Shown here piece after piece: positions 34,601-44,690 of a stretch of 64,000 nucleotides of DNA (within the stretch, counting starts at the first letter, position 1; every line of letters starts with the position of its first letter). The notes beneath the pieces are model-generated. The model was not told the origin of the DNA. It ran no database searches and saw only the letters and a program-made list of their open reading frames with translations. This DNA comes from Aureispira anguillae (GTDB taxonomy: Bacteria > Bacteroidota > Bacteroidia > Chitinophagales > Saprospiraceae): contig NZ_AP026867.1 of assembly GCF_026000115.1 (NCBI RefSeq), forward strand, positions 899,501-963,500, given 5' to 3'. Made by a program: the position numbers and the translations under genes.

Positions 34601-36615
34601 ATTCTTTGGAACTGCCTTGTAACACTTCTTTGGTGATACCTTTTGTTAATACAAGTACCACGAACCTAGCAGGGGTTAACTATCACTGGGATTTTGGAGG
34701 GTTAGGAACTTCTGTAGGGGTAAATCCTACCTATACTTTTCCAGATACAGGAGCTTATACCGTAACCTTAATAGCAGGTCAAACAGGACAATGTACGGAT
34801 ACGATGTCTATGGATGTTTATCTGCCTTTGGAGGGAATTGATTTGCAAATAATGCCCAGTCAGACCATTTGTGAAGGGGATTCTACTTGGTTTAGGGTCA
34901 CGGATTTGTTAGCAGCCTATTCGAGTTCAATACAATATACATGGAATAGTACAGCAACAATACTAGATGGGCAGGGAACGGATAGTGTGTTGGTAATGGC
35001 TACTTCTAATTCCAATCTTGCGGTTGTTGCAACCAATAATCATGGCTGTTCGGATACGACTACAGCAGATTTAAATGTGTTGATTGTTCATGCTAACTTT
35101 GAACTGGATACCGTCCTTTGTAATACATCACTAACGGTTGATTTTAGAAATAGATCAACAACAAATCCTCAAAACAATCTATATGAATGGGACTTTGATG
35201 GTTTGGGAACTTCTACTGGAATTGACCCAAGTTTTACCTTTCCAGATACAGGAATATATACAATAAGCTTGGTGGCAGGATTGGGCAATATTTGTCCAGA
35301 TACCTTGGTGCAGACGATTGATTTAAAGTTGGACGGCTTGGTTTTACAAAACCTTCTTCCTATAACAGTTTGCCAAGGCGATACCGTTGGATTTAGAGCC
35401 ATAGATCAATTGGATGCTTATTCTAATACAACCCAATATTTATGGGAGCCTACAGCTTCTATTGTATCAGGGCAAGGGACGGATAGTATTTTATTGGTTC
35501 CTATGAATAGCCTTCAGTTGGAAGTGGTGGCAACGAATAATTGGGGCTGTTCAGACTCTACGTTTACTACTGTAGATGTTCGCATAGTAGAAGCTGCTTT
35601 TGATTCTATTGATTTAGATTGTAGTTTAAATTTGGAAGTGCCTTTTCAAAATACATCTTTTGTTAATACAGGAACAACAGCCTATGCTTGGAGGTTTGAT
35701 AATCTAGGAACTTCAACACAAGAGAATCCAACGTACACCTTTCCAGATACAGGAGTCTATACCATTCGTTTGATTGCCGATGCAGGGTTATTGTGCCCCG
35801 ATACCGTAGAGCAACATATTCATGTAGAATTAAAAGGGTTGGAGATAACGGCGACCAATGCACAGGTTTTTTGCGCTAGGGATACTGCTTTGCTGGTTGC
35901 TACCAATCTTTACGAAGGTTATAGTAATTTTACAACTTATGATTGGGAACCTTCTCATTTGATCCTTTCGGGGCAAGGAACGGACAGTACGAGGGTTACG
36001 ATCCCTTCTAATACAACATTTACAATAATCGGAACCAATGCTTTTGGTTGTAAAGATACCACGCAAGCAACAGGAACCATCCAATATCCTACCCCAACTT
36101 TAGCAGTAACGGTATCGCCAGATAGTATTTTTGTAGGACAAACGGCTGATCTAAGTGCCACCGATGACTTAAACTATAATTACTTTTGGACGCCCGATAC
36201 GACCTTGAGTGCCTATGATGTTTATGATCCAGTTGCTAGACCAAGAGTCACTACGACTTATTATTTGACGGTAGAAAATGAATATGGTTGCCAAAATAAT
36301 GATTCTGTAACAGTTATTATACGACAGCCTATTTGCGATGGCCCACTTGTTTTTATTCCTTCTGCTTTTTCGCCTGATGGAGATGGTCATAATGATGTCT
36401 TGATGGTGAATGGGAATAATATAGAAAGCATGACCATGGTTATTTTTAACCGTTGGGGGCAGAAGGTGTTTGAAACCAACGATCAAAATAGAGGTTGGGA
36501 TGGAACATTTAAAGGAAAAGAATTGGCTCCCGATGCCTATGGTTATTACATGAGATGTACCTGTAAACAGGGAGGAGAGTTGCAGTTAAAAGGCAGTATT
36601 ACCTTATTGAGATAG
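31684..36615 (+). CDS. Giant PKD/Ig surface protein with T9SS type B (gliding-associated) C-terminal domain
   Basis: 1643 aa. Residues 1-24 are a signal peptide ending in NLSA. An N-terminal domain (25-290; THIVGGEMNYRCLGG, CCRNN, GVCAKEYRNG) is shared with the next protein. From about 295 to 1460 seven alternating PKD-like domains (YHWDFGGLGTST ... FPDTG-YT) and Ig-like domains (W-x-LTGQGTDSI ... ATNNYGCSDT) follow. The end holds another Ig-like unit and the gliding-motility-associated type B sorting domain (FIPSAFSPDGDGHNDV, NRWGQKVFE, GWDGTFKGK, GSITLLR). Cargo of this type is exported by the T9SS with an SprF-like helper and usually stays at the surface as an adhesin. An SprF-like gene lies about 7 kb downstream. 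Confidence 0.9.
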   Translation: MKKNYYYTLSCLILMFVFIQNLSATHIVGGEMNYRCLGGSQYEITLTVYRDCETSVVLFDDPAIIGIYDGNNVAVQTLNVPLKNESMLNATLADSCLVAPPSACIMQAIYIDTVTLPVIAQGYVISYQRCCRNNTIVNILGPGQTGATYFIEITETALLSCNSSPVFRDLPNIYLCQGEPLVFDHSVVDLDGDSIVYELCYPYSGASPAAATSNSPPPYSPVIFNTPFSVSAMLGTTDSLKIDASTGILTGTPYINGVFLVGVCAKEYRNGVLLSTTIRDFQYKVGACQPASVAQFDQSFHNCDDLEYQFFNTSTLNVGGYFWDFNGLGTSTAANPIFTFPNQGIYTITLIAGAGTPCADTTVGTIDVQIRTIDLSISPPQLVCAGDTVKIGVVDQYASITGPSTYSWGPANQIISGQGSDSVTIVASNNLTVFVSGVNSHSCQNSAITTITTLNKNVTYDTLRPICNTSLTVDFQNPFSSNPALTDYRWDFDGLGTSTAIHPSFTFPDTGKYDVVLLVGPTATTCADTFYVHVDLELSGLDLTPLNPLFPLCGGDSLWLKVENSFKDYSGATIYNWTPNAMIAAGQGTDSVLIIGQQDATIKVYIENSYGCADSLQTMLNVTTVQASFDTVSVRCNTSLIVPFQNTSITNPTNNNYRWVFDTLGTSTAINPTYTFPDTGWYTIQLIAGTTSIPGLAGLCQDTATLALYLPLEGIDLQAIAPISGCTSDSIHLKAVDLLDVYSSSTQYVWTSTGSPILAGQGTDSIFLMPNQTTTVSLIATNNYGCSDTISTIIDVTNIQAGFTPLLDPCNTTFDVDFQNATNTNLLGINYHWDFGGLGTSTGVNPTHSFPDTGIYTVTLIAGVGNVCVDTISSTVQVVLQGVDLQAIAPQTICNDGLANLKAIDRHDAYSSTTQYTWTVSNGNLLTGQGTDSILVDPNPNSSTVSVLATNNYGCSDTTSTTIQVDVVEASFDSLELPCNTSLVIPFVNTSTTNLAGVNYHWDFGGLGTSVGVNPTYTFPDTGAYTVTLIAGQTGQCTDTMSMDVYLPLEGIDLQIMPSQTICEGDSTWFRVTDLLAAYSSSIQYTWNSTATILDGQGTDSVLVMATSNSNLAVVATNNHGCSDTTTADLNVLIVHANFELDTVLCNTSLTVDFRNRSTTNPQNNLYEWDFDGLGTSTGIDPSFTFPDTGIYTISLVAGLGNICPDTLVQTIDLKLDGLVLQNLLPITVCQGDTVGFRAIDQLDAYSNTTQYLWEPTASIVSGQGTDSILLVPMNSLQLEVVATNNWGCSDSTFTTVDVRIVEAAFDSIDLDCSLNLEVPFQNTSFVNTGTTAYAWRFDNLGTSTQENPTYTFPDTGVYTIRLIADAGLLCPDTVEQHIHVELKGLEITATNAQVFCARDTALLVATNLYEGYSNFTTYDWEPSHLILSGQGTDSTRVTIPSNTTFTIIGTNAFGCKDTTQATGTIQYPTPTLAVTVSPDSIFVGQTADLSATDDLNYNYFWTPDTTLSAYDVYDPVARPRVTTTYYLTVENEYGCQNNDSVTVIIRQPICDGPLVFIPSAFSPDGDGHNDVLMVNGNNIESMTMVIFNRWGQKVFETNDQNRGWDGTFKGKELAPDAYGYYMRCTCKQGGELQLKGSITLLR

Positions 36616-36885
36616 TAGGGGCTAACTTTTGGAGCATTACAGAGAGGGAAAAGATATAGTGAACAATTACACCTTGGCGTTTTGCTGTTTTTTAGGATGA
36701 AATCATAATTATACTGAATTAAGTTATATTTTGAACAACTTGAATAGGAATGTAAGATAATTACTACTTAGTAATGTATAAATCTTTATGAAAAAATGTT
36801 ATCTTCAAACGTTATTGCCTCAATTAGTTAATGAAGTTATTCTTAAGCAATTTCAATAACAAGACAACCCAATTTTACCTAGTCA

Positions 36886-39800
36886 TTGATGAAAAAAAAT
36901 TACCTCCATATCATTTGTGTCTATCTGCTTATTTTGAGTGGTATACCACTGAATGTGTCAGCGACTCATATGGTAGGAGGGGAAATAAATTATCGATGTT
37001 TGGGGAATGATCAATATGAGATCATGGTAACGGTATTTCGTGATTGTGATACAGGAGTTCCTTGGTTCGACGATCCAGCTTCTGTTGGTGTATTTGATCT
37101 CAATGATTCCTTAATTTATGATTTAAGGTTGACCTTAAGAAATAACGATACCTTAGATTTAAACCTTAGCGATCCCTGTCTGGTTGCACCGCCCAATGTT
37201 TGTATTCATACCACGACCTATATTGATACTGTAACATTGCCTTTTCAGGCAGGAGGGTATCAGATTGTTTATCAACGTTGCTGTCGAAACCAAGATATTG
37301 TTAATATTGTAGCTCCAACTTCAACAGGAGCAACTTATTCGTCTTACATTTCTGAAGAAGCCTTGTTGACTTGTAACAGCAGTGCTCGTTTTGTTGAGTG
37401 GCCTCCAGTCTATATTTGTGCAGGAGTACCCATTGTATACGACCATTCGGCTTTGGATCCTGATGGAGATTCTATTGTATATGAATTGTGTACTCCATTT
37501 ACAGGCGCCAGTCCCAGCCAATCTAGACCACAGCCCCCGAATAATCCACCTTACAATCCTGTAACTTGGCAACCGCCTTATAGTGTAGATAATATGTTAG
37601 GGGGACCAGACTCTTTAAGAATTGATTCGCTGACAGGGGAGTTGACAGGAACGCCAGATATTATTGGTGTTTTTGTAGTAGGAGTCTGTGCCAAAGAATA
37701 TAGAAATGGTGTTTTGATTTCAACCACTCGCCGAGATTTCCAATACGTTGTTGGTGTTTGTGGTCGTTTGGTATCTTCTGCTTTTTTTGCTCCTTCTATT
37801 CAATGTGACAATTCGTTACTGGTTAATTTTCAGAATAGCAGTACCAGTTTAGGGACAGGGTTTACTTGGTTTTTTGGAGATACAACCACCAATACCAGTT
37901 CATCTTATCCTAACCCTTCTTATATTTATCCCGATACGGGAAGATATACCGTTACACTGATTGCAGATCCAGGGACATTGTGCGCAGATACTTCTGTACA
38001 AGAAATTAATTTACAATATGAATCTATTACGGCAAATTTTGACGTTACAACAGCAAATTGTACCGATTCTTTTTTCTTGGATGTAACAGATTTGACGATT
38101 GATTCCATTAGCCATATTGTGCGTTGGAATTGGGATTTTGGAAATGGATTAACCGATACGGTACCTTATCCAACCACCATTTATGACCAATCAGGAACGT
38201 ATATTATTACATTGGATGTTCTGGCTGCGAATGGATGTACGGCTAATTATACAGATACCCTAAGCCTAGATTTACCGATGATCTTTAGTGCAGATACCGT
38301 AGGTATTTGTACGGGGGATAGTACAGTAGTTTTAAATCCAGGGGGGAATCCCAATCATACCTATCTTTGGTCGCCCGCAACAGGATTGAGTAGTGCTACT
38401 GCTGCTAGTCCCATTGCGTCCCCTACTGTTCCAACGACTTATCAGGTTACAGTAACGGTTCCTAATGGAGTCGATACCTGTTTGCTAGAAAGGAGCATCA
38501 CCGTCATCTTTCCTCCTTCAATTACTTTAGACGTTTTTAGAGATACCTTTACATGTCAAGATTCTATTAGTATTGTTGCTTTTAGTAATACCGCACAATT
38601 GATAGAGTGGACAACAGACCCTACTTTTAATACGATCTATACCACAGGTGATAGTATTCGCATTCCTGTGACAGGAGTCGTTCGGCTCTTTGTTCGAGCA
38701 ACAGACCTAGCAGGTTGCTCAATTATTGATACAGTAGATGTTTACAAACGAAATACACCTGTTGTTGCCAATTGGACATACGATATTCTAAATTGTGATA
38801 CTAGTTTTACCGTACAATTTACAGATTTAACGACCGACACATCTGGAGGAGCTATTAGTACTTGGTTTTGGGACTTTGGAGACCTTACAAGTAGCAACCA
38901 ACAAAATCCAGTACATACTTATGCGCAATCGGGGGGCTATTTGGTTGCCATGGAAATTGTGACGGTTGATGGTTGTATTGGGCGAGCAGAGGATTATATT
39001 AATATTTTAATACCTCAGTTAAACAGCAGTGACACGGTTGGGATTTGCCAAGGAAATACGGCTGTTCAGTTGAACCTTAATGGAAATGCAGCCCTTCAAT
39101 ATCAATGGTCTCCAGGAGCAACCTTAAATGATAGCACTGCGGTTAGTCCAATCGCAACACCCGCTACACCAACTACCTACACCGTGACTATAACGGCTAT
39201 CAATGGTCTAGATACCTGCATCAATATTGAGCAAGTACATGTTAATTTTCCTCCACTAGTGAATGTGACGGTGCCTTCTTTGACTGTTTACTGTGGGAAT
39301 ACTGCAAGCTTAACGGCAACAAGTCCCACTGCTTTGTCTTATGAATGGGCGGGTGATCCTAGCTTTCATACTATTTTGGGAACGGGGAATCCTTATATAG
39401 CAACACCAGCGACCTTTCCTTATGCAGGTTATTATGTACGAGCAACAGATGCTTATGGCTGTACTGCAACAGCTTTTGCTTTGGTGCAACAGAATCCCGT
39501 ACCGATTAGCCCCAACTTTAGTTACCAATCGTTGGGCTGCTCAGATACAATGGCAATACAATTTACAGATTTGACCTTGGATACAGCAGTAAGCCCTATT
39601 GCTAGTTGGTTGTGGACTTGTTCCGATGGACAAACCTCTACCCAACAACATCCGCTTTTAATTTTTACGCAGAGTCAGGCTACTATTGTTAGCCTTCAAG
39701 TAACCTTAGCCAATGGCTGTACCGCAGTTGTTAGCGATACCTTAGTGCTTAATATAGCTTCTTTGACCAATGATTCTACAGTAGTTCTATGCAATGGAGA

Positions 39801-42800
39801 TGCTACCGTTGTTTTAAATGCAGGAGGAAATCCTAACTTGAATTATCAATGGTCACCTGCTGCTTTTTTGTCAACGAATACGGGACCAACGCCTATTGCA
39901 ACGCCTCCAAGTACTCCTTTTGTTTATACGGTAACGGTAACAGGGTATAGTAGTATAGACACTTGTGTTGCCATACAAGATATAACGGTTATCCAAGCAC
40001 CACCAATATTAATAGAAGTACCTAAAGACACGATAACATGTGCAGGTGTATTTAATATACAAGCTAATATTACCAACGCCACACAAATAGATTGGTCTTT
40101 TAGCCCTTTATTTAATCCTATAACATTGTCCAATGTTACTAGTTTTTTTATTGGCTTACCTGCTGCTCCTTATGATTTATCAATGTATGTACGAGCAACA
40201 GATCAGTATGGTTGTATAGCAGAAGATACCGCAAGGGTACTAAGGAGGAATGTCCCTATTCCTGTTAATTTTGCGAGTCAACTCAATACTTGTGAGGATA
40301 CTTTAGAAGTCGCTTTTACCAACAACACCCTATTCCCATCAGGGCTACAATTACAGGGATATAGCTGGAATTTTGGGAATGGAAAGACGACCGCAACAAC
40401 ACATGGGCTTAGCCAATATACAACGAGTGGGACTTATCATGTTAGCCTTACTGCAACCAGTGTTAATGGATGTACGGGAACCTTTGTGGATACTTTAGAT
40501 TATAATTTGCCCATTATTAATTCCAATGATAGTATAGGGCTATGTGGTGGCGATTCTATCCAATTGAATATTGGCGGAAATACCAATTTGAGTTATCAAT
40601 GGTCTCCCATAACAGGCTTAAACAATCCGCTAATTGCAAGCCCAATGGCAAGCCCTAATTCAACAACAACTTATACGGTTACGGTTACTGCTCCCAATGG
40701 GATCGATACTTGTGTTATGGTACACGATGTTGTGGTTGGAGTAGATGCTTTTGTCTTTGAAGCAATGGAAGATACCGTACTGTGTCGAAATCAGATCGAG
40801 TTGATGGTAAATGCCCCAACAGCTAGTAGCATAGAATGGTCTTTGGATCGAGATTTTAATTTAATAATTGGGGCTGGAAATCCTTTAGTGACCAATATTA
40901 ATGATGCCCGTTGGTTTTATGTAAGAGGAACCGATCATTTTGGTTGTGAAGGTTTGGATTCTGTTTTTGTTCATTACCGAGGCAATAATATTCCAGTTGA
41001 TTTTAGGATGGTTCCCGTTAACTGTGGCGACTCTTTAATGGTTCAATTTCAAGATATTTCTAATGATAGCATGATTACCAATTGGAATTGGAACTTGGGC
41101 AACGGACAAGTTTCAACGCTTCAGAACCCTATCGCTACTTATTACGCCGATTCTAATTATACCATAAACTTACAGGTTCAAATAACGGGCAATTGTACAG
41201 GGCAAATTAGCAAGCAATTGTCTGTTCAGATTCCTGAGTTAGAAATCCCCAATCAAAATTTAACAGCATGCACCAGTGATTCGCTTACTTTAGCCATTCA
41301 GACCAAGCCTAATTTGACCTATGTTTGGTCGCCAAGTCTTGGACTATTGGATTCTACGGTTGCCAATCCTATTTTATTACCGAGTGTTAGTACAACTTAT
41401 AAAGTAAGAGTATATGCCTATTCCAATTTGGGAGGTATAGTAGATACTTGTTGGTTAGAGGATTCTATACAAGTATTGGTTAATCCTGAACCGACACTTG
41501 AGGTGCAGGGAGATACCATTCTTTGTGATGCTGCGGTTCACCTTGTCGCCAATAGCCCGCAACTTAATAATTATGAATGGGCAAAAACAAGTGATTTTCA
41601 AGTGATTATTGATACAGATTCTTTGTTCTTAGGAACCTTAAATTCGAGACAGGCTTCTTACTATGTTCGGGTACAAGATAGTTTGGGCTGTATTGCTGTA
41701 GATTCAGTAACCGTCAATGGGTATTGGGTAGCCATTACGTTAGATTCCTTTTATATAAGTTGTGATACACAGCCCATTTCATTGGTGGTGCACAACCAAA
41801 ATGCTTTAGATGCTCTTTCTTATACATGGACACCTGCTACCGCTATTTTAACAGGGCAGGGAACAGACTCTATAACGACATTTCCTAACACAGGAACTAA
41901 CTTAACCGTGATCGGAACCAATTCGTACGGATGTATAGATTCAGCTCAAACGATTGTAAATATTGCTCCCCCTCTAAACCTGACAGTGCCAAGCGATACC
42001 TTAATTTGTGATTCAACTATAATGCTTACAGCAAGTAGTTCGCAAGCAATGGTTCAATATAAATGGTCTAATACTTCTAATTTTAACAACCTTCTAGGGC
42101 AGAATGCCAGTTTATCAACCAACGTTGTGAACAATCAGAACGTTTATTATGTACAAGTAGAAGATTCTTTAGGTTGTAAAAAAGTAGATTCAATCAACAT
42201 TGCTTATCGACCTGTTGCTATTTTGTTAGATTCAGCAGCTATTATTTGTACAACAGGAACCGCCTCACTGGTCGCAACTAATTTAACCATAGGAGATAGT
42301 TTGACATACAATTGGTTGCCGAATGGAAATATCTTATCAGGGCAAGGAACAGATAGTATTGTTGTTGGACCTTATACAACAACTACTTATAGTGCTACCG
42401 CAACGAATCAATATGGCTGTACAACAACAGCTCAAACAATAGTAGCAGTATCTTTAAACAATCCACCACTCTCTATTAGCGCAAGTACAGATACTATGTA
42501 TATTGGAACCGATGTTCAATTAATAGCTACTCAGCAAGCAGGGTATAGTTATAGTTGGGCAAGCGATCCAACATTGAGTTCAACAATAATTTATAATCCT
42601 ATAGCAACACCAGAGGCAACAACAACGTATTATCTAACAATTACAGATGCTTGGGGGTGTACAACGATGGATTCTATTACAATTTATGTAACAGACGGAT
42701 TGTGTGGCGAACCTAATATTTTTGTACCCAATGCATTTACACCAGATGATGACGGTCATAATGATGTATTTTATGTAGAAGGTGTTAATATTACAGATCT

Positions 42801-42984
42801 TAAGTTGATTATTTATAATCGCTGGGGAGAACAGGTCTTTCAATCCAATGCTAAATCAATGGGTTGGGATGGCACCTTTAAAGGAAAAGATTGCCCAACG
42901 GATGTCTATGGCTATTATATGGAGTGTAGATGTTTGGATGGAAATGAATTTACAAAGAAAGGAAATATAACTTTACTAAGATAA
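36886..42984 (+). CDS. Giant PKD/Ig surface protein, paralogue, with T9SS type B C-terminal domain
   Basis: 2032 aa. Signal peptide 1-26 (GIPLNVSA), then the same N-terminal domain as the preceding protein (THMVGGEINYRCLGN ... GVCAKEYRNGVLISTT). The middle alternates PKD-like units (WNWDFGNGLTDT, WFWDFGDLTSSNQQNP, YSWNFGNGKTTAT) with Ig-like units containing Y-x-WSP (five copies) and two GQGTDSI units. The type B sorting domain ends it (FVPNAFTPDDDGHNDVFYV, NRWGEQVF, GWDGTFKGKD, GNITLLR). It is probably a surface adhesin. Only 25 bp separate its stop from the next gene, so it heads an operon with the small sorting-domain protein, the SprF-like protein and the OmpA protein. Confidence 0.9.
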   Translation: MMKKNYLHIICVYLLILSGIPLNVSATHMVGGEINYRCLGNDQYEIMVTVFRDCDTGVPWFDDPASVGVFDLNDSLIYDLRLTLRNNDTLDLNLSDPCLVAPPNVCIHTTTYIDTVTLPFQAGGYQIVYQRCCRNQDIVNIVAPTSTGATYSSYISEEALLTCNSSARFVEWPPVYICAGVPIVYDHSALDPDGDSIVYELCTPFTGASPSQSRPQPPNNPPYNPVTWQPPYSVDNMLGGPDSLRIDSLTGELTGTPDIIGVFVVGVCAKEYRNGVLISTTRRDFQYVVGVCGRLVSSAFFAPSIQCDNSLLVNFQNSSTSLGTGFTWFFGDTTTNTSSSYPNPSYIYPDTGRYTVTLIADPGTLCADTSVQEINLQYESITANFDVTTANCTDSFFLDVTDLTIDSISHIVRWNWDFGNGLTDTVPYPTTIYDQSGTYIITLDVLAANGCTANYTDTLSLDLPMIFSADTVGICTGDSTVVLNPGGNPNHTYLWSPATGLSSATAASPIASPTVPTTYQVTVTVPNGVDTCLLERSITVIFPPSITLDVFRDTFTCQDSISIVAFSNTAQLIEWTTDPTFNTIYTTGDSIRIPVTGVVRLFVRATDLAGCSIIDTVDVYKRNTPVVANWTYDILNCDTSFTVQFTDLTTDTSGGAISTWFWDFGDLTSSNQQNPVHTYAQSGGYLVAMEIVTVDGCIGRAEDYINILIPQLNSSDTVGICQGNTAVQLNLNGNAALQYQWSPGATLNDSTAVSPIATPATPTTYTVTITAINGLDTCINIEQVHVNFPPLVNVTVPSLTVYCGNTASLTATSPTALSYEWAGDPSFHTILGTGNPYIATPATFPYAGYYVRATDAYGCTATAFALVQQNPVPISPNFSYQSLGCSDTMAIQFTDLTLDTAVSPIASWLWTCSDGQTSTQQHPLLIFTQSQATIVSLQVTLANGCTAVVSDTLVLNIASLTNDSTVVLCNGDATVVLNAGGNPNLNYQWSPAAFLSTNTGPTPIATPPSTPFVYTVTVTGYSSIDTCVAIQDITVIQAPPILIEVPKDTITCAGVFNIQANITNATQIDWSFSPLFNPITLSNVTSFFIGLPAAPYDLSMYVRATDQYGCIAEDTARVLRRNVPIPVNFASQLNTCEDTLEVAFTNNTLFPSGLQLQGYSWNFGNGKTTATTHGLSQYTTSGTYHVSLTATSVNGCTGTFVDTLDYNLPIINSNDSIGLCGGDSIQLNIGGNTNLSYQWSPITGLNNPLIASPMASPNSTTTYTVTVTAPNGIDTCVMVHDVVVGVDAFVFEAMEDTVLCRNQIELMVNAPTASSIEWSLDRDFNLIIGAGNPLVTNINDARWFYVRGTDHFGCEGLDSVFVHYRGNNIPVDFRMVPVNCGDSLMVQFQDISNDSMITNWNWNLGNGQVSTLQNPIATYYADSNYTINLQVQITGNCTGQISKQLSVQIPELEIPNQNLTACTSDSLTLAIQTKPNLTYVWSPSLGLLDSTVANPILLPSVSTTYKVRVYAYSNLGGIVDTCWLEDSIQVLVNPEPTLEVQGDTILCDAAVHLVANSPQLNNYEWAKTSDFQVIIDTDSLFLGTLNSRQASYYVRVQDSLGCIAVDSVTVNGYWVAITLDSFYISCDTQPISLVVHNQNALDALSYTWTPATAILTGQGTDSITTFPNTGTNLTVIGTNSYGCIDSAQTIVNIAPPLNLTVPSDTLICDSTIMLTASSSQAMVQYKWSNTSNFNNLLGQNASLSTNVVNNQNVYYVQVEDSLGCKKVDSINIAYRPVAILLDSAAIICTTGTASLVATNLTIGDSLTYNWLPNGNILSGQGTDSIVVGPYTTTTYSATATNQYGCTTTAQTIVAVSLNNPPLSISASTDTMYIGTDVQLIATQQAGYSYSWASDPTLSSTIIYNPIATPEATTTYYLTITDAWGCTTMDSITIYVTDGLCGEPNIFVPNAFTPDDDGHNDVFYVEGVNITDLKLIIYNRWGEQVFQSNAKSMGWDGTFKGKDCPTDVYGYYMECRCLDGNEFTKKGNITLLR

Positions 42985-43009
42985 AAACGAGCTTTAAGAA
43001 GCTTTTACT

Positions 43010-43426
43010 ATGAACTATTTAATGAATTTATGTTTGACAGCATTACTGATGAGTATGGCTGTTGGGGTACAGGGACAATGTAATAAAAACAATATTAAAG
43101 TACCACCTAATTTAGAACCTTATAATAAAAAGAACCAACCCAGAACATTAACCTTGGAAACAAGAGGTATCAAGGAATTAAAATTATTGATTTATACCAC
43201 AAACGGTACCAAGGTTTTTGAGTCAAGTTCTGCTTTAGTAGGTGCTTCGGAGGAAAAAATTAAGTTGTTAGACACGGGTTGGGATGGTATGCAATTGGGC
43301 GAAAATTTAGCTGCTGGCATTTACATCTATTCTATGGAGGCGCAATGCTTGGACAAAAGCATGATCCGAAAAAGTGGATCAATTATTTTGACAATTGATG
43401 CAACAAAGCCAGTGGATCAACCATAG
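43010..43426 (+). CDS. Free-standing sorting-domain-like small secreted protein
   Basis: 138 aa. Signal peptide 1-22 (MAVGVQGQ). The whole mature part reads like a lone gliding-associated C-terminal domain: LKLLIYTTNGTKVFES aligns with LIIYNRWGEQVFQS of the upstream adhesin, DTGWDGMQLGENLAAGIYIY with GWDGTFKGKDCPTDVYGYY, and RKSGSIILTI with KKGNITLLR. The N-terminal FxPNAFTPxxDGxND strand is replaced by IKVPPNLEP, and there is no cargo. It could be a decoy, chaperone or plug for the type B export route, or a duplicated adhesin end. It lies between the adhesin and SprF-like genes. Confidence 0.72.
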   Translation: MNYLMNLCLTALLMSMAVGVQGQCNKNNIKVPPNLEPYNKKNQPRTLTLETRGIKELKLLIYTTNGTKVFESSSALVGASEEKIKLLDTGWDGMQLGENLAAGIYIYSMEAQCLDKSMIRKSGSIILTIDATKPVDQP

Positions 43427-43550
43427 ATTGTTGTTGAGCAATCTATACCGTTCAATAGTGCTTAGAAATTTTAATCGTGAAACAACTCAATGTTGGGTAT
43501 ACTTTTATTTACACCAGCAAGAAAGCATAAAGTATTTAAAACAGTATAAT

Positions 43551-44567
43551 ATGATGAAGAACATTTATTTATTTTGTTTGGCATTCTTAGTCAGTCAATC
43601 GCTGTATGGGCAGGATATTCATTGGTCTCAATTTGAGTATGCGCCACTTAATCTCAATGCAGCACATACTGGACTGTTTAATGGAGATTATCGATTAGTG
43701 GGCAACTATAGAAGCCAGTGGTTTGATGTGCCTGTTGGCTATCGTACGGTTTCGTTAACTTTTGACGCACACTTATTGCCTTATCAGTTAGAAAATGATG
43801 TGTGGGGCGTTGGTTTGACCTTTAATCATGATCAAGCTGGAGATGGTCAATTGAGCTTGCTCAACATTATGGCATCAATGGCTTATACCAAGCGCATTAC
43901 CAAAAACTTTTTTATAGGGGCTGGGGTTCAATTGGGGTACAATAACCGACGTTATAACTTACAAAAATTGACCTTTAACGATCAATTTAATGGAGATGTA
44001 TATGATCCTAACTTACTTTCTTACGATCAGACAAAATTTGCAGGAAAGACCAATATCAGCTATTTTGACATCAATGCAGGGCTCAATTTTAGGTATCAAT
44101 CTAGCCAAAGAATGTGGATTAATTTAGGCGGTGGTGTTTTTCATCTAACGCAGCCCAATATGTCCTTTTTGGGACTAGATGGCGTGCGTTTGCCAATTCG
44201 TTGGAATGCAATGGCCAATGCTTCTATTCAGGTGTCACAGCGAATTGATATTATGCCAAGTGTTATCTTTCAGCGACAATTAGATTACCAAGAAATTGTT
44301 TATGGCGCTATGTTGCGTTATCATTTTAATGTCAATCCAGGGCGTGAAACGTCTGGCGAGATAGGCATTATGCATCGTTGGGATGATGCTATTATTGCTC
44401 GCATAGGTTTTGCTTATCAAAATTGGCATGTTGGATTAAGCTACGATATTAACGTGTCAGGTTTTGAGGCAGCTACTAGAAATAATGGTGGTTATGAATT
44501 ATCAGTGGTTTATATTTGGAGCAAGGTACCTAGTTTGGGAACAGTCAAAACTTGCCCAATTTTTTAG
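43551..44567 (+). CDS. PorP/SprF-family outer-membrane protein of the T9SS
   Basis: 338 aa from ATG 43551, which starts directly with a signal peptide (IYLFCLAFLVSQSLYGQ); the open frame extends upstream without coding character. The mature start DIHWSQFEYAPLNLNAAHTGLFNGDYRLVGNYRSQW is the conserved PorP/SprF beginning. It continues as a beta-barrel (TFNHDQAGDGQ, FFIGAGVQLGYNNRRY) and ends in aromatic strands (HVGLSYDINVSG; YELSVVYIW). SprF-like proteins are needed for secretion and surface attachment of type B cargo, so the giant proteins upstream are the expected clients. Confidence 0.9.
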   Translation: MMKNIYLFCLAFLVSQSLYGQDIHWSQFEYAPLNLNAAHTGLFNGDYRLVGNYRSQWFDVPVGYRTVSLTFDAHLLPYQLENDVWGVGLTFNHDQAGDGQLSLLNIMASMAYTKRITKNFFIGAGVQLGYNNRRYNLQKLTFNDQFNGDVYDPNLLSYDQTKFAGKTNISYFDINAGLNFRYQSSQRMWINLGGGVFHLTQPNMSFLGLDGVRLPIRWNAMANASIQVSQRIDIMPSVIFQRQLDYQEIVYGAMLRYHFNVNPGRETSGEIGIMHRWDDAIIARIGFAYQNWHVGLSYDINVSGFEAATRNNGGYELSVVYIWSKVPSLGTVKTCPIF

Positions 44568-44690
44568 ATTGGTTAATCATAACTCATTCGATAAGATAGG
44601 CGAGTGAGGGAGAATTTTTTATAAAAAAAATATTGAATTTAGTACATTAATTAAAGGACTGTGTACTTAGAAAGTTAAGAGAACAACTAC

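Noticed and set aside
43395-43550. N-terminal extension of the SprF-like open frame
   Set aside because: It lacks a signal peptide and overlaps the previous gene; the ATG at 43551 starts a proper signal peptide and the conserved mature sequence follows.
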